From a virus: a DNA stretch of 31,353 nucleotides. The stretch lies in IMG/VR virus record IMGVR_UViG_3300023242_000418, positions 1-31,353 of that record; one strand, written 5' to 3'. Of this stretch, positions 6,593 to 14,459 are shown piece after piece (position 1 is the stretch's first letter; each line of letters begins with the position of its first letter). Made by a program: the position numbers and the translations under genes. The notes beneath the pieces are model-generated. The model worked only from the letters and a program-made list of their open reading frames with translations. It was not told the origin of the DNA and did no database searches.

Positions 6593-8224
6593 TTACATAT
6601 CGTGTGGCGCAATATAGCCACGTTTGTCCTCTGGTGTTGGTAATATTTCGCCAGCTTTTCTAGCTTGTGCTGCTGTAAATCTTTCAGCTAGTGGGTTGTT
6701 TACATCTGCTTTTAATAAATAAGTTTCACGAACCCAAAAATGCTTACAAGTTCCAAACCTAAAACTAGCAGAAAGTTTGCCCCCACCTTTCCACGCCCAA
6801 ATATCATAAGGAGCGTTCGGACTTGGACTCATTCCAAAACCAGGATTTACATTTTTCATAGACATCATATCTATATCTTCTTTTCTGTAAAGCTTATTTT
6901 TAGACATCATTAATTTGCAAAAACTTCTTTCTGGATTTTGGTTTCCAGAATACCTATAACGGCTCTTAAATAGTTCCCCGTCTATTTCAGATTTTGAATT
7001 AGGTCTTGCAGTTCCTGCACTTGCTAAAGATACCTTACCAATTATTTGTAAGCGATATTCCTCGTTCAATGAGGTTATAAGGTTTTGCGTTTCATCTTCA
7101 TTCTCATAGTCCACTGGTGCGCTTTCTAATAGCTCCCATTGCGCTAAATCTATATCTTCGCCATAAGCATCTAAATCAATTTTAAATTCTTTTGAAAGTG
7201 CAAAATTTTCTTCTGTGGCTTTTTGCCTTAACGGAATAAAATCTAAATTACTAATCCCTTTTATTTCTTCTATTGCGTCAATTAAAAGCTCCTGCAAGGG
7301 CTGTATTACGTTAATGTAGGTTTCATTAAAAGCTACTTCTATCTCGTCCGCTGTTGAGCTGAATCCACTCGCTTTGTTTATTCCTAAAATTGCACCGCTT
7401 ACCACTTTATGGGCTACGCAAATTTTGTCTTGCGCTTCTTGGGTTAAAAATGTATATTGTTCGTGTGCGCTTGAAACCTCTAAGGCTTCAACCGTTGTCG
7501 CTTCTTCTTTGTTGTTATTAAAGGAAAGTAAAAATTTACCAGCGTTTGTGCTACCTGTTAATTCGTTTCTTATTTTTTGCGAATGCTTTTTAATATCTTC
7601 TTCGCTTTCTGGTTTTCCACCGTTTACATTTATAACGTGTCCGAATGATAAGCCATTTTTTACGTGGTTTACATAGTAGTTAGCAAGTTCACTTTCCAAT
7701 TCGCAATAAGGTAAAGCAGAAATATAACTAGGATTGTTAAAATAGAATTGCCCGATCTGGTAACTACTAACAATATAAATTTGACTTTCTGAACCTTGAC
7801 CATATCCAAAAGCTTTAATTTCTTTTGCTGGATATTTACGTAAATCCATCCAGTCAAAACTATAAAAGTAACTTTCTATTTTTCCGTCCTTTGCCTTTGC
7901 TGGTAATATTTTAGATTTATCAGCGTGCTTTAAATTACCGTCTTTTAATATTTCAATTGATGCTTCGCCAAACATAACTAAGTCCGCACAAATTTTACTC
8001 AAATCTTTTTTGCTTATAAAATCCTGTTGTATATTTAAACCTTTGCCAAAAGTAAAACGGCTGTAAGAATTTATAATTGCGCTATTTGTAGCCGAACCGT
8101 AATAAGAATTTATAATGTCCTTATACATCTGATTATCTTCGCCATTCATAACCCAATCTTTACTCATGGATTCCTTTATGACTGGACGTACATAGTCGGC
8201 TGCAAGTTTTATTAATTCTATCAT
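6593..8224 (-). CDS. Portal protein with extra C-terminal domain
   Basis: This 543-aa protein is mostly a portal-type fold. It has an N-terminal region with SYSRFTFGKGL (53-63), a membrane-free alpha/beta core, a long segment AHEQYTFLTQEAQDKI (about 253-268), the clip/stem-like AFNETYINVIQPLQELL (299-315), and a helical crown. Residues about 430-543 form an added domain with RYRYSGNQNPERSFC, a K-rich SKNKLYRKEDI and CKHFWVRETYL. I recall similar segments in head proteins of Bacteroidota phages. The start overlaps the preceding gene (ATGA 8221-8224). It would form the dodecameric ring through which TerL packs DNA. Confidence 0.75.
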   Translation of the reverse strand: MIELIKLAADYVRPVIKESMSKDWVMNGEDNQMYKDIINSYYGSATNSAIINSYSRFTFGKGLNIQQDFISKKDLSKICADLVMFGEASIEILKDGNLKHADKSKILPAKAKDGKIESYFYSFDWMDLRKYPAKEIKAFGYGQGSESQIYIVSSYQIGQFYFNNPSYISALPYCELESELANYYVNHVKNGLSFGHVINVNGGKPESEEDIKKHSQKIRNELTGSTNAGKFLLSFNNNKEEATTVEALEVSSAHEQYTFLTQEAQDKICVAHKVVSGAILGINKASGFSSTADEIEVAFNETYINVIQPLQELLIDAIEEIKGISNLDFIPLRQKATEENFALSKEFKIDLDAYGEDIDLAQWELLESAPVDYENEDETQNLITSLNEEYRLQIIGKVSLASAGTARPNSKSEIDGELFKSRYRYSGNQNPERSFCKLMMSKNKLYRKEDIDMMSMKNVNPGFGMSPSPNAPYDIWAWKGGGKLSASFRFGTCKHFWVRETYLLKADVNNPLAERFTAAQARKAGEILPTPEDKRGYIAPHDM

Positions 8225-8550
8225 ATTGCTTTTGCTTTGCTTCTGTAAATTAGATTTTCATTGCTAAAAACCTCTATTTGATAACTTGCTTTTATTCTAA
8301 ATTCAAAATCAAAAAATACCTCCATAAAATCTGATATAAAAAAAGAGTTTAAGGGTATTGAAAATTGAGTATTTTTTAACTCGTCATGGATTTTAATAAG
8401 TGTCGGTTGTGTATATTCTCGAGGTATAAATTTTAAAGAATGACCTTGTAAAAATTCAGCGGATACAAATATTAGATTGTTATCTACGCTTATAAATTCG
8501 CTATCAATGGTAATTTCTAAACCTACCTCGTCAACATTAAAATAGTCCAT
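8221..8550 (-). CDS. Unknown structural-region protein
   Basis: This 109-aa acidic protein contains alternating hydrophobic/polar strands (LEITIDSEFISV, FFDFEFRIKASYQIEVF) that suggest a small beta fold. I do not recognise it. It lies between the tail-tube-like gene and the portal, is preceded by a terminator, and overlaps the portal start by 4 bp, so it is likely translated together with the portal. A minor virion or assembly protein is possible but unproven. Confidence 0.6.
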   Translation of the reverse strand: MDYFNVDEVGLEITIDSEFISVDNNLIFVSAEFLQGHSLKFIPREYTQPTLIKIHDELKNTQFSIPLNSFFISDFMEVFFDFEFRIKASYQIEVFSNENLIYRSKAKAI

Positions 8551-8582
8551 ATCTTATAAACGTAAAATTTTAATTATTTTAC

Positions 8583-8615
8583 AAAAAAAAAGCTTTGATT
8601 AAAACCAAAGCTTTT
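8583..8615 (-). terminator. Intrinsic terminator after the tail-tube-like gene
   Basis: On the minus strand AAAAGCTTTG and CAAAGCTTTT (8606-8615 / 8588-8597) form a 10-bp stem with an 8-nt loop, followed by a run of at least eight Ts (8590-8583). It is a clear rho-independent form between 8637 and 8550, inside the structural operon. Confidence 0.85.
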
Positions 8616-8636
8616 CTAACTAACCAAAAAACTAAC

Positions 8637-9182
8637 TTATACTACTGGTGGGTTTGTAATTACAACCTCTGATACCGTTGCTAATAACGCTGTCTTAGCA
8701 GCTGCGCTAAGAAATGGAGCGTATCTTGGTTCTTCTGCGGTCAACTCTATTGTGTAACCGCTTAAATCGCCTTTAGCCAATCCCGTAACCGCTGAACCAT
8801 TGCTAGCTTTTACTGAATTTTCAATACCCATTGCCTTAATATTGTCGTTGTAGTCCTCAACAAAAACAACCATTCTGTTAATCATCATCAATTCAAGTTG
8901 ATTTTGGGTATCTGCCCCTTGGAAAGGTATAGTTCCTGTCAAAACTTGAGTAACAAACTTATTTCCGTTATCCCAGCTAATTGTAGGGGTTTCGGTTAAG
9001 CCTTGTAAATTTCCAGTAAACTCCCATTTAAAGGTTTCTGCAATACTTCCAACCGTTGCTATTGAGCCGCTTGCCTCTGTGATGCCGTAATCAGCGTACA
9101 GGGCTATGTAAATATTCTTTACACCCCCCATACCTTTTAGGCAATCAACTAAGCGACCTTTTGTTATAAAATCACATGCCAT
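8637..9182 (-). CDS. Major tail tube-like protein
   Basis: This 181-aa protein starts MACDFITKGRLVDCLKGMGG, a form typical of a tail-tube-like family in Bacteroidota siphophages. It continues with GVKNIYIALYADYGI and ends in a conserved GDLSGYTIELTAEEP (138-152) before a hydrophobic tail. The strand-rich character suits a tube subunit. The gene follows the capsid gene and is bracketed by intrinsic terminators on both sides, which suggests separately tuned high expression. The tail-tube assignment comes from remembered family resemblance; a decoration or head protein cannot be excluded. Confidence 0.6.
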   Translation of the reverse strand: MACDFITKGRLVDCLKGMGGVKNIYIALYADYGITEASGSIATVGSIAETFKWEFTGNLQGLTETPTISWDNGNKFVTQVLTGTIPFQGADTQNQLELMMINRMVVFVEDYNDNIKAMGIENSVKASNGSAVTGLAKGDLSGYTIELTAEEPRYAPFLSAAAKTALLATVSEVVITNPPVV

Positions 9183-9198
9183 AATTTATATATTTTTT

Positions 9199-9227
9199 AA
9201 AAAAAGGCACTACTTAAAGTGCCCTTT
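9199..9227 (-). terminator. Intrinsic terminator after the major capsid gene
   Basis: On the minus strand GGCACT and AGTGCC (9218-9223 / 9206-9211) with flanking AAA/TTT pairs form a hairpin, followed by about seven Ts. It lies in the 51-bp gap between the capsid gene and the tail-tube-like gene. No room remains for a typical promoter before the next start, so read-through must feed the next gene. Confidence 0.8.
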
Positions 9228-9233
9228 ATTTGA

Positions 9234-10145
9234 TTAGACAATAGGAGTTCCGTAAAAAACTACTTCAGCTCCGTAAATTAAGGCAGTACCTAAATTGTAA
9301 ACTAAAGTACCCCTTACTTTTCCTGTATATAAAGGAATAGAATCCTCATCAACCGCTTTGATTTCGTTGTGGTCTGCTAAAGCTCCTGTAACTACTTTCA
9401 AGTTTTTAGGGTCTGCTAAAATCATTGTATTAGCTGGTAAACCTCTATCAACTACCATTGTGTAATCCCCAAAAACTAAAGCAGTATTGGCGTTTCCACC
9501 CAATCCGTTAACCGTACCTTGTCCGATTAAATAGAAGTTGTAAGCCTGTGCTATGTTTCGAGAAACTGATAAAACTAAATCAGAACCATTTAAGCTATCT
9601 GGACTAGCAGCGACTACTTTTTCAAGTTCAGCTAATACGTTTGTCTTAGTAACAGTTGTGGATGCTACGTCAATAACAGTTGCATCGTCTGAAAATTTCT
9701 TTAAAAATCCATCATAACCGTTAGTAGCATCCACAGCTTGCCAAACATTTCTACCTATTTTTTCCGCGTGTTGCGCTAATTTATCTGCAATAATACCGTC
9801 TAAAATTTCTTTAGAAAAATTATCGTTGTGAGCTGAACTTCCTAAATCTTCTGCACTCCATGTAGCTCTAAAATCTTCTTTACATAAATCAAAATCTGAT
9901 TTAAACTTTACAGGGGTTGTTGCAACCTCTGCTAAAGTGATAGAACCCTCTGGAATAAATCCACAAGAATATTCACGTTCTCCATCTGTGGTTTGTAGTT
10001 TACGAAAAGATATTTTTTCGTTTACGTTTTCTAATAGCTCTACTGAACCGTTAGCAAAAGCATCAGTCGCTTTGTAGGCTTTTAAAAATAAACCTCCAGC
10101 AACTTTGCCGTTGTAGTTTGATTGTACTGTTGTTGTTGTTGCCAT
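9234..10145 (-). CDS. Major capsid protein
   Basis: This 303-aa protein has the expected size and place, just after the prohead protease. The N-terminal arm MATTTTVQSNYNGKVAGGLF leads into a helix/strand region with KISFRKLQTTDG (44-55). The middle includes LDGIIADKLAQHAEKIGRNV (a spine-like helix), LVLSVSRNIAQAYNF, and a C-terminal KVRGTLVYNLGTALIYGAEVVF typical of HK97-fold P-domain strands. The ATG lies 3 bp after the protease stop. It would make the icosahedral shell. The family name is unassigned but the role is well supported by order and composition. Confidence 0.78.
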   Translation of the reverse strand: MATTTTVQSNYNGKVAGGLFLKAYKATDAFANGSVELLENVNEKISFRKLQTTDGEREYSCGFIPEGSITLAEVATTPVKFKSDFDLCKEDFRATWSAEDLGSSAHNDNFSKEILDGIIADKLAQHAEKIGRNVWQAVDATNGYDGFLKKFSDDATVIDVASTTVTKTNVLAELEKVVAASPDSLNGSDLVLSVSRNIAQAYNFYLIGQGTVNGLGGNANTALVFGDYTMVVDRGLPANTMILADPKNLKVVTGALADHNEIKAVDEDSIPLYTGKVRGTLVYNLGTALIYGAEVVFYGTPIV

Positions 10146-10148
10146 TTC

Positions 10149-11177
10149 TTAATTTGCGTTTTGCATATGCATTAATAATTTCTCTTTTAGATTTTTAGGC
10201 TCTTTAACCTCGTGGTTTGGCTTTGGTGCTGTTAATTGAACAACGGCTGGTTTAACCACATCTTTTTTCATTTCAGCTTTAAAAGTTGCTAATTGCTTAG
10301 ATACTTCCTTTGCCATTTCTACTGAATAGCTAGATAGTAATTCCATAACTTTTGCTAATACTTCGTCTGCATTAGACAAAGCTACTTCTGCTTCGGCTTC
10401 TGCTACTTCTTTAACCTCGGCAACTTTACCGTCTGCGATTGTAACTTCGATTTTTTCAAAGCTATAAGTTTCATTTGGTAACGCTTGGGTCATTTCTGCA
10501 TCCGTAAACATTGCAGTTCCCTCTTCAATTTGACCCTCGAAATATACTTCCGTTCCATCGGTTGTTATTTCGCTTGCCATTTTTACGTTAAGGGACTTAA
10601 AGCCATCCTTAATCGCTCCTAAAATAGTTTCAATATTCATATTTGTATTTAATTTAAAATTCTCGTCTATTTCAAACGCTCCATCTATTGAAACGCCTTT
10701 TATTTCTCCGCTTTTTATCTTCGCTAATACCTCGTCATCATCTACTCTAAAGATTGTAAACCAAGTTCCAATAGGTTGCTTAAATCCTTTTATTAAGCTC
10801 TTATCGTGTAGCTCATCTTCTTTAATCCAACTTTCAACAAACGTTACTCCGTTTAGTTTTACGTTTATGTCGTGCTCTAAATTTGAGTTATTTTGAAACC
10901 CATTCTTTTGAAAATTTTGTTGGGCAGATTGTATTACCTCTTTGCCGAAAACGATGTTAAAAGCAACTCCGTCCTTTGACATTCTTAAAACCTTTTGGTC
11001 TGGAATAAGTACAGGGGTCATAAACAGACGCTTTTTCTCGTCAACTACTTTTAACTGGACATCATAATCTTTATTCATTTGCACAAAAAACGCTTCAATG
11101 GCTGGGTCGGCAACTAAAGATATGCCGTAAACTCCCCTCGTTTGGTCTGGATTAAATTGGATTAGGTATGTTTCCAT
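10149..11177 (-). CDS. Prohead serine protease (XkdF-type) with scaffold-like tail
   Basis: From the ATG at 11177 this is 342 aa. It begins METYLIQF and has GISLVADPAIEAFFV (18-32), a form seen in XkdF-type putative proteases. The candidate catalytic residues are H102 in LEHD and S163 in IKGVSIDGAF. The aligned stretch ESWIKEDELHDKSLIKG and GTWFTIFRVDDDEV lies between. Residues 170-342 are acidic and helical with a Lys-rich end (PNHEVKEPKNLKEKLL), as for an internal scaffold released by cleavage. An ATG at 11222 would add 15 residues but abuts the terminator T-tract, so I prefer the internal start. Confidence 0.72.
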   Translation of the reverse strand: METYLIQFNPDQTRGVYGISLVADPAIEAFFVQMNKDYDVQLKVVDEKKRLFMTPVLIPDQKVLRMSKDGVAFNIVFGKEVIQSAQQNFQKNGFQNNSNLEHDINVKLNGVTFVESWIKEDELHDKSLIKGFKQPIGTWFTIFRVDDDEVLAKIKSGEIKGVSIDGAFEIDENFKLNTNMNIETILGAIKDGFKSLNVKMASEITTDGTEVYFEGQIEEGTAMFTDAEMTQALPNETYSFEKIEVTIADGKVAEVKEVAEAEAEVALSNADEVLAKVMELLSSYSVEMAKEVSKQLATFKAEMKKDVVKPAVVQLTAPKPNHEVKEPKNLKEKLLMHMQNAN

Positions 11178-11222
11178 ACTTACTAAACGAAATAAAGAAA
11201 CCGATTTTACATTTTTAAGCAT

Positions 11223-11252
11223 AAAAAAACCCGCACTTGTTAGGTGCGGGTT
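11223..11252 (-). terminator. Strong intrinsic terminator before the head genes
   Basis: AACCCGCAC and GTGCGGGTT (11228-11236 / 11244-11252) form a perfect 9-bp GC-rich stem with a 7-nt loop. On the minus strand it is followed by seven Ts (11229-11223). It is the strongest terminator in the window and separates the 63-aa gene from the protease gene. Confidence 0.93.
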
Positions 11253-11273
11253 GTGATAATGGATGTTTGTTTT

Positions 11274-11465
11274 CTACTTTTCTAAGAAATAAATTTTAGC
11301 TTTATTACCTAGCATATCATTGTATTTTAATTCAATGTTAATTGAGCTTAAAATCTTTCCTGCGGTGTTCGCTAGTTCTTTACCGTCTTTTAATTCCATT
11401 TGTTTAGCTTTCATTTTTTCGTAGTTGTCAACTAAACTGTTTCGCAAATCTGTAATGTTTCTCAT
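11274..11465 (-). CDS. Small conserved phage protein of unknown function
   Basis: This 63-aa helical protein has the pattern LRNSLVDNYEKM, GKELANTAGKILSSINIELKYN (split by short gaps) and a final KIYFLEK. I recall closely similar short proteins in Bacteroidota phages paired with zinc-ribbon proteins such as its upstream neighbour; the function is unknown. Its start overlaps that neighbour by 4 bp (11462-11465), and a strong terminator follows. The amphipathic helices suggest a DNA- or protein-binding regulator, which is inference only. Confidence 0.65.
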   Translation of the reverse strand: MRNITDLRNSLVDNYEKMKAKQMELKDGKELANTAGKILSSINIELKYNDMLGNKAKIYFLEK

Positions 11466-12178
11466 AATCTTTTTGTTTTGATTAATATTAATTTTAATTC
11501 AATTATTTCAGGGGTCATTTGTTCTTTGCTAAATCCCTGTTTCTCTAGCAATATTTTTAAATACTGACCGTTTAAGTTTTCTTTTATTTCTTGAAAATAT
11601 TTTTTGTAATATTTAGCTATTTTAATTTTATTTTTTTCCTTATATTTTTTATTATGTTTAGCTATTTTAATTTTATTTTCTTGGTAATATTTTTTTCTGT
11701 TTTCATCTAATTTAATTTTATTTTCTTGAACATATTTTCTTTGATATTTAAGTAATTTAATTTTATTTTCTTGAACATATTTTTTTCTGTTTTCATCTAA
11801 TTTAATTTTATTTTCTTGGCGATATTTTCTTTGATATTTAAGTAATTTAATTTTATTTTCTTGAACATATTTTTTTCTGTTTTCATCTAATTTAATTTTA
11901 TTTTCTTGAACATATTTTCTTTGATATTTAAGTAATTTAATTTTATTTTCTTGAACATATTTTCTTTGATATTTAAGTAATTTAATTTTATTTTCTTGGT
12001 AATATTTTTTATCTCTTTCAGCTAGTCTAATTTTATTTTCTTGTTGATATTTTTTTGCGTATTCAGCATTACACTTTTTGCATTTTGCAGCAAATCCAAA
12101 TTTGCCAAGTGGTCTAATACAAAAATTATCCGTTGTAGCGGCTAATTCTTTATGACATCCAGTACAAGTTTTTACCAT
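11462..12178 (-). CDS. Zinc-ribbon protein with 15-residue lysine-rich repeats
   Basis: This 238-aa protein starts with a zinc ribbon (C5xxC8 ... C33xxC36). Residues about 41-205 are ten or so 15-residue units KYVQENKIKLLKYQR / KYVQENKIKLDENRK. The C-terminus (GFSKEQMTPEIIELKLILI) is distinct. Such ribbons plus charged repeats precede the nuclease part in many phage HNH-type proteins, but no HNH catalytic motif is visible here, so I do not call a nuclease. The repeats should form a long basic helix suited to nucleic acid binding. A structured RNA leader lies directly upstream. It sits between tape measure and head genes. Confidence 0.7.
   Translation of the reverse strand: MVKTCTGCHKELAATTDNFCIRPLGKFGFAAKCKKCNAEYAKKYQQENKIRLAERDKKYYQENKIKLLKYQRKYVQENKIKLLKYQRKYVQENKIKLDENRKKYVQENKIKLLKYQRKYRQENKIKLDENRKKYVQENKIKLLKYQRKYVQENKIKLDENRKKYYQENKIKIAKHNKKYKEKNKIKIAKYYKKYFQEIKENLNGQYLKILLEKQGFSKEQMTPEIIELKLILIKTKRL
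11564..12058 (-). repeat. About ten 45-bp tandem repeats in the zinc-ribbon gene
   Basis: The 45-bp units encode KYxQENKIKxxxxxx. Two sub-types (LLKYQR and DENRK endings) alternate in the centre and are almost identical in DNA, which points to recent unit duplication. Copy number is likely to vary between related phages. Confidence 0.9.
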
Positions 12179-12197
12179 AACATATAAAATAAAAAAT

Positions 12198-12282
12198 GCC
12201 TTTCAAAATCTACAAAGGGTCTGATGCTTTGTGTCATTTAAAAGGCTATTATTTTTAGTTACCAATGGTTTCAGACCGTAAC
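12198..12282 (-). promoter_or_regulatory. Structured RNA leader A: two hairpins with complementary loops
   Basis: Read on the minus strand, hairpin 1 is GTTAC (12282-12278), loop starting GGTCTGA (12277-12271), GTAAC (12262-12258). Hairpin 2 has an outer stem GCCTTT/AAAGGC (12246-12241 / 12203-12198) and an inner stem ACAAAG/CTTTGT (12232-12227 / 12217-12212). Its 9-nt loop contains TCAGACC (12224-12218), the exact complement of GGTCTGA. Hairpin 2 ends 19 nt before the ATG of the 238-aa gene and is followed by six Ts, so it may also act as an attenuator. Leader B (25900-25988) has the same plan with different sequence. Confidence 0.65.
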
Positions 12283-12288
12283 GTTTTA

Positions 12289-12296
12289 CAAATATA
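12289..12296 (-). promoter_or_regulatory. Promoter -7 element (TATATTTG) for the head block
   Basis: The minus strand reads TATATTTG, matching the Bacteroidota housekeeping -7 consensus TAnnTTTG. It lies just after the tape measure stop and upstream of RNA leader A, so a transcript would begin near 12283 and contain the whole leader. No exact TTTG -33 element is seen. Confidence 0.55.
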
Positions 12297-12305
12297 ATAC
12301 TTTAT

Positions 12306-14342
12306 TTAACCTAAACTAGCATTTTGAATAATATTTCTGTCTAAGCTTTGCTGGGTTGTAACTTCATTAGCCACTACATAAGCTCGCAAAGGTTGTGTCG
12401 GCTGCGTTCCTAAGCCTGTGGCAATTTGATTATCTAAACCTTGCGCTCCTACAATATTAAAACTAGGTGCTGTCTGGGATGGCATTGGAGCAGAACCACC
12501 CCTAGTACCACCACCTCCACCTCCACCGCCTAAACCTCCACTCGATGAAGTTATAGCGGTTGCTGAATTAATACCAGCGGCAAGAATAGATGCAATACCA
12601 GCACCAGCACTAATTTTTGTTGATGCAATTCCCTTCAATAAGGAAGCTGTATTTGCTGCAATAACTGGTATTGCTGAAATACCAAAAGAACCGATAGCGG
12701 CTGGGGTTGCTAAAGCAGCTTGATTAGCTAAGGCGATAGCAGCCGTTTGACCAGCAATAGACTTAGATGCACCTACAATAATATCTGCAACTGCTAAACC
12801 TTTTTGAACTACTAAAATACCCAAAGCAATAGCTTTATTTCTACCAGCAAATTGCATCAATAAATTTAAGCCTGATTGCAAAGCATTTCTTTTAGCATCT
12901 TGAAAAACTTGCTCAATTTCTATTAACCTTTGCGCTTCGTCTTGGGCTTCTTTTATTACTTTATCTGACCTTGTTTTATCTTCTGAATCAAATATAGCTT
13001 GTAGCTCTAACTCCTTTGTTCTTTGCGCTTCTTTTAACTCATCAGTACTTTGATTGTATAAAATAGCTTGTTCAATTAATGCTGCATATTGTAATTCTAT
13101 TTGCAATAATTCCTCGGCTCGTCTTTCCGATTCGGTATCTATTTCAGCTTTCCTAATAGCTTCTAAAGAGTCGGCTCGCTCCTTTGCTAATCTAATATCG
13201 TCTTCGCCTTTTTTAATTGCATCTTGCTTTGCAACTTCGGACGCTTCATCACTTAACTTTTTGCGCTCATCACTTGCCGTTTTGGCGATTGTATTTATAG
13301 AAACTTCATAACCAGCTTGTGTATTTTTCAGTTCATTAAGTTTGTCCTTAGTTTCTTGAATTGCTTTATCACCCTCGATTGCAACTTCTTCTGGATCAAA
13401 AATTAATGTACTTACTTTGTCAAAAACTCCTGATAACCCAAAATCTTTACCAAACGCTTTTCCAATTTCGTCTATGGTATTTAATAAAATAGTAATTGGA
13501 GCGGATATAAATTGAAGTACACCGCTTAAAATATCTCTATTTCTTTTTGACGCTTCTACTTGTGCATCCCTTTGCGATTGTTGTGCAATAAGTTGAATTT
13601 CTAAAGATTTTATAACGTCCGCTGTTTGTTGCTTTTTAATATTTAGAATCTCGGTTTCTGTTTTACCTTGTAATTTTAAAATATTATCCTGACTGTTTAG
13701 GGTTTTAAGTTTCTGCTCCTCTGCTAATACATTTTTATTTGCAATTTCGCCTTGTTCTTTCATGTCCCCATTAATGCCACCAACTAAACCTGTGATGTCA
13801 TCCCAATAAGAAGCTAGAACACCAACGGCAACAACTAGAGCACCAATTCCCGTCGATATTAATGCAGCCTTTGCACCCGTGGAAAATTTATTAAAAGAAG
13901 TTAAGGCTCTACCCATGCCACCTTTTAGCAAGTCGCTGGCTTCGTACGCATCTTTAAATCTTTGAGCTAAACCTCCTGTTATAGTATTTAGAACGCCCAT
14001 TGCCCCTCCATTCTTTACGACTGAATCAGTTAGGCTATTTGTTGAAGTAGTAAATTTTTTATCTGTATCGCTTGCTGTTTGTTTTTTTAAGTTCAATTCT
14101 TGAACCGCTAAACCTTGGTCTTTTATAGAAGTTTTTAAACCATCAATTCTATCTTTTAGATTTTTTTGTTCGCCTAAAGCATTTGCTGGTGTTTTTTTTA
14201 GCTGTTCTTCTAAAAGTAAAAGCTCCTTTTTAAACTCAATAGTAATTTGTTTTTGTTGTAAAATTACATCATTTAAATTCTCAAAACCCTCTACTGCTCC
14301 GCTGGTTTCTACGTCTAAAATAATTACTTTCTTTTCAGCCAT
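12306..14342 (-). CDS. Tape measure protein
   Basis: This 678-aa protein fits the tape measure plan. It has a long helical N-terminus rich in K, E and Q (30-110), a GGAMGVLNTITGGLAQRF segment and a strongly hydrophobic region GIGALVVAVGVLASYW (about 166-181). Further coiled coil runs through 350-480, then a hydrophobic Ala/Gly-rich region (500-590) and a glycine run near 597-607. It would set tail length and pass into the host membrane on infection. At about 0.15 nm per residue the tail would be roughly 100 nm (rule of thumb). It is preceded by a 43-codon small gene that overlaps its start. Confidence 0.85.
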   Translation of the reverse strand: MAEKKVIILDVETSGAVEGFENLNDVILQQKQITIEFKKELLLLEEQLKKTPANALGEQKNLKDRIDGLKTSIKDQGLAVQELNLKKQTASDTDKKFTTSTNSLTDSVVKNGGAMGVLNTITGGLAQRFKDAYEASDLLKGGMGRALTSFNKFSTGAKAALISTGIGALVVAVGVLASYWDDITGLVGGINGDMKEQGEIANKNVLAEEQKLKTLNSQDNILKLQGKTETEILNIKKQQTADVIKSLEIQLIAQQSQRDAQVEASKRNRDILSGVLQFISAPITILLNTIDEIGKAFGKDFGLSGVFDKVSTLIFDPEEVAIEGDKAIQETKDKLNELKNTQAGYEVSINTIAKTASDERKKLSDEASEVAKQDAIKKGEDDIRLAKERADSLEAIRKAEIDTESERRAEELLQIELQYAALIEQAILYNQSTDELKEAQRTKELELQAIFDSEDKTRSDKVIKEAQDEAQRLIEIEQVFQDAKRNALQSGLNLLMQFAGRNKAIALGILVVQKGLAVADIIVGASKSIAGQTAAIALANQAALATPAAIGSFGISAIPVIAANTASLLKGIASTKISAGAGIASILAAGINSATAITSSSGGLGGGGGGGGTRGGSAPMPSQTAPSFNIVGAQGLDNQIATGLGTQPTQPLRAYVVANEVTTQQSLDRNIIQNASLG

Positions 14343-14455
14343 TGTATAAATTCTTTAATTGTTGAGGGCATCTGTTTTTTACCTTTGGCAAAGTCTATAT
14401 TTTGACCTTGCCCCATTTCCATAAACGGTAAAATTTTTATTATTTCTCGTATCAT
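14324..14455 (-). CDS. Small 43-aa ORF before the tape measure
   Basis: An ATG at 14455, four bases after the stop of the 912-aa gene, opens a 43-codon frame (MIREIIKILPFMEMGQGQNI...) that ends at TAA 14324-14326, overlapping the tape measure start by 19 bp. The frame fills an otherwise empty 117-bp gap in a tightly packed operon. The sequence has ordinary protein character, with an amphipathic start and EFIQWLKRK at the end. I do not recognise it. A small tail-assembly or coupling peptide is possible. Confidence 0.45.
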   Translation of the reverse strand: MIREIIKILPFMEMGQGQNIDFAKGKKQMPSTIKEFIQWLKRK

Positions 14456-14459
14456 AATT

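Noticed and set aside
6589-6621. Upstream GTG start for the connector gene
   Set aside because: It would overlap the end of the portal by 29 bp, while ATG 6588 sits right after the portal stop and gives a normal N-terminus.
12179-12305. tRNA or tmRNA in the leader upstream of the zinc-ribbon gene
   Set aside because: The hairpins do not form a cloverleaf, and there is no acceptor stem or TTC loop; the loop-loop plan fits a leader element better.
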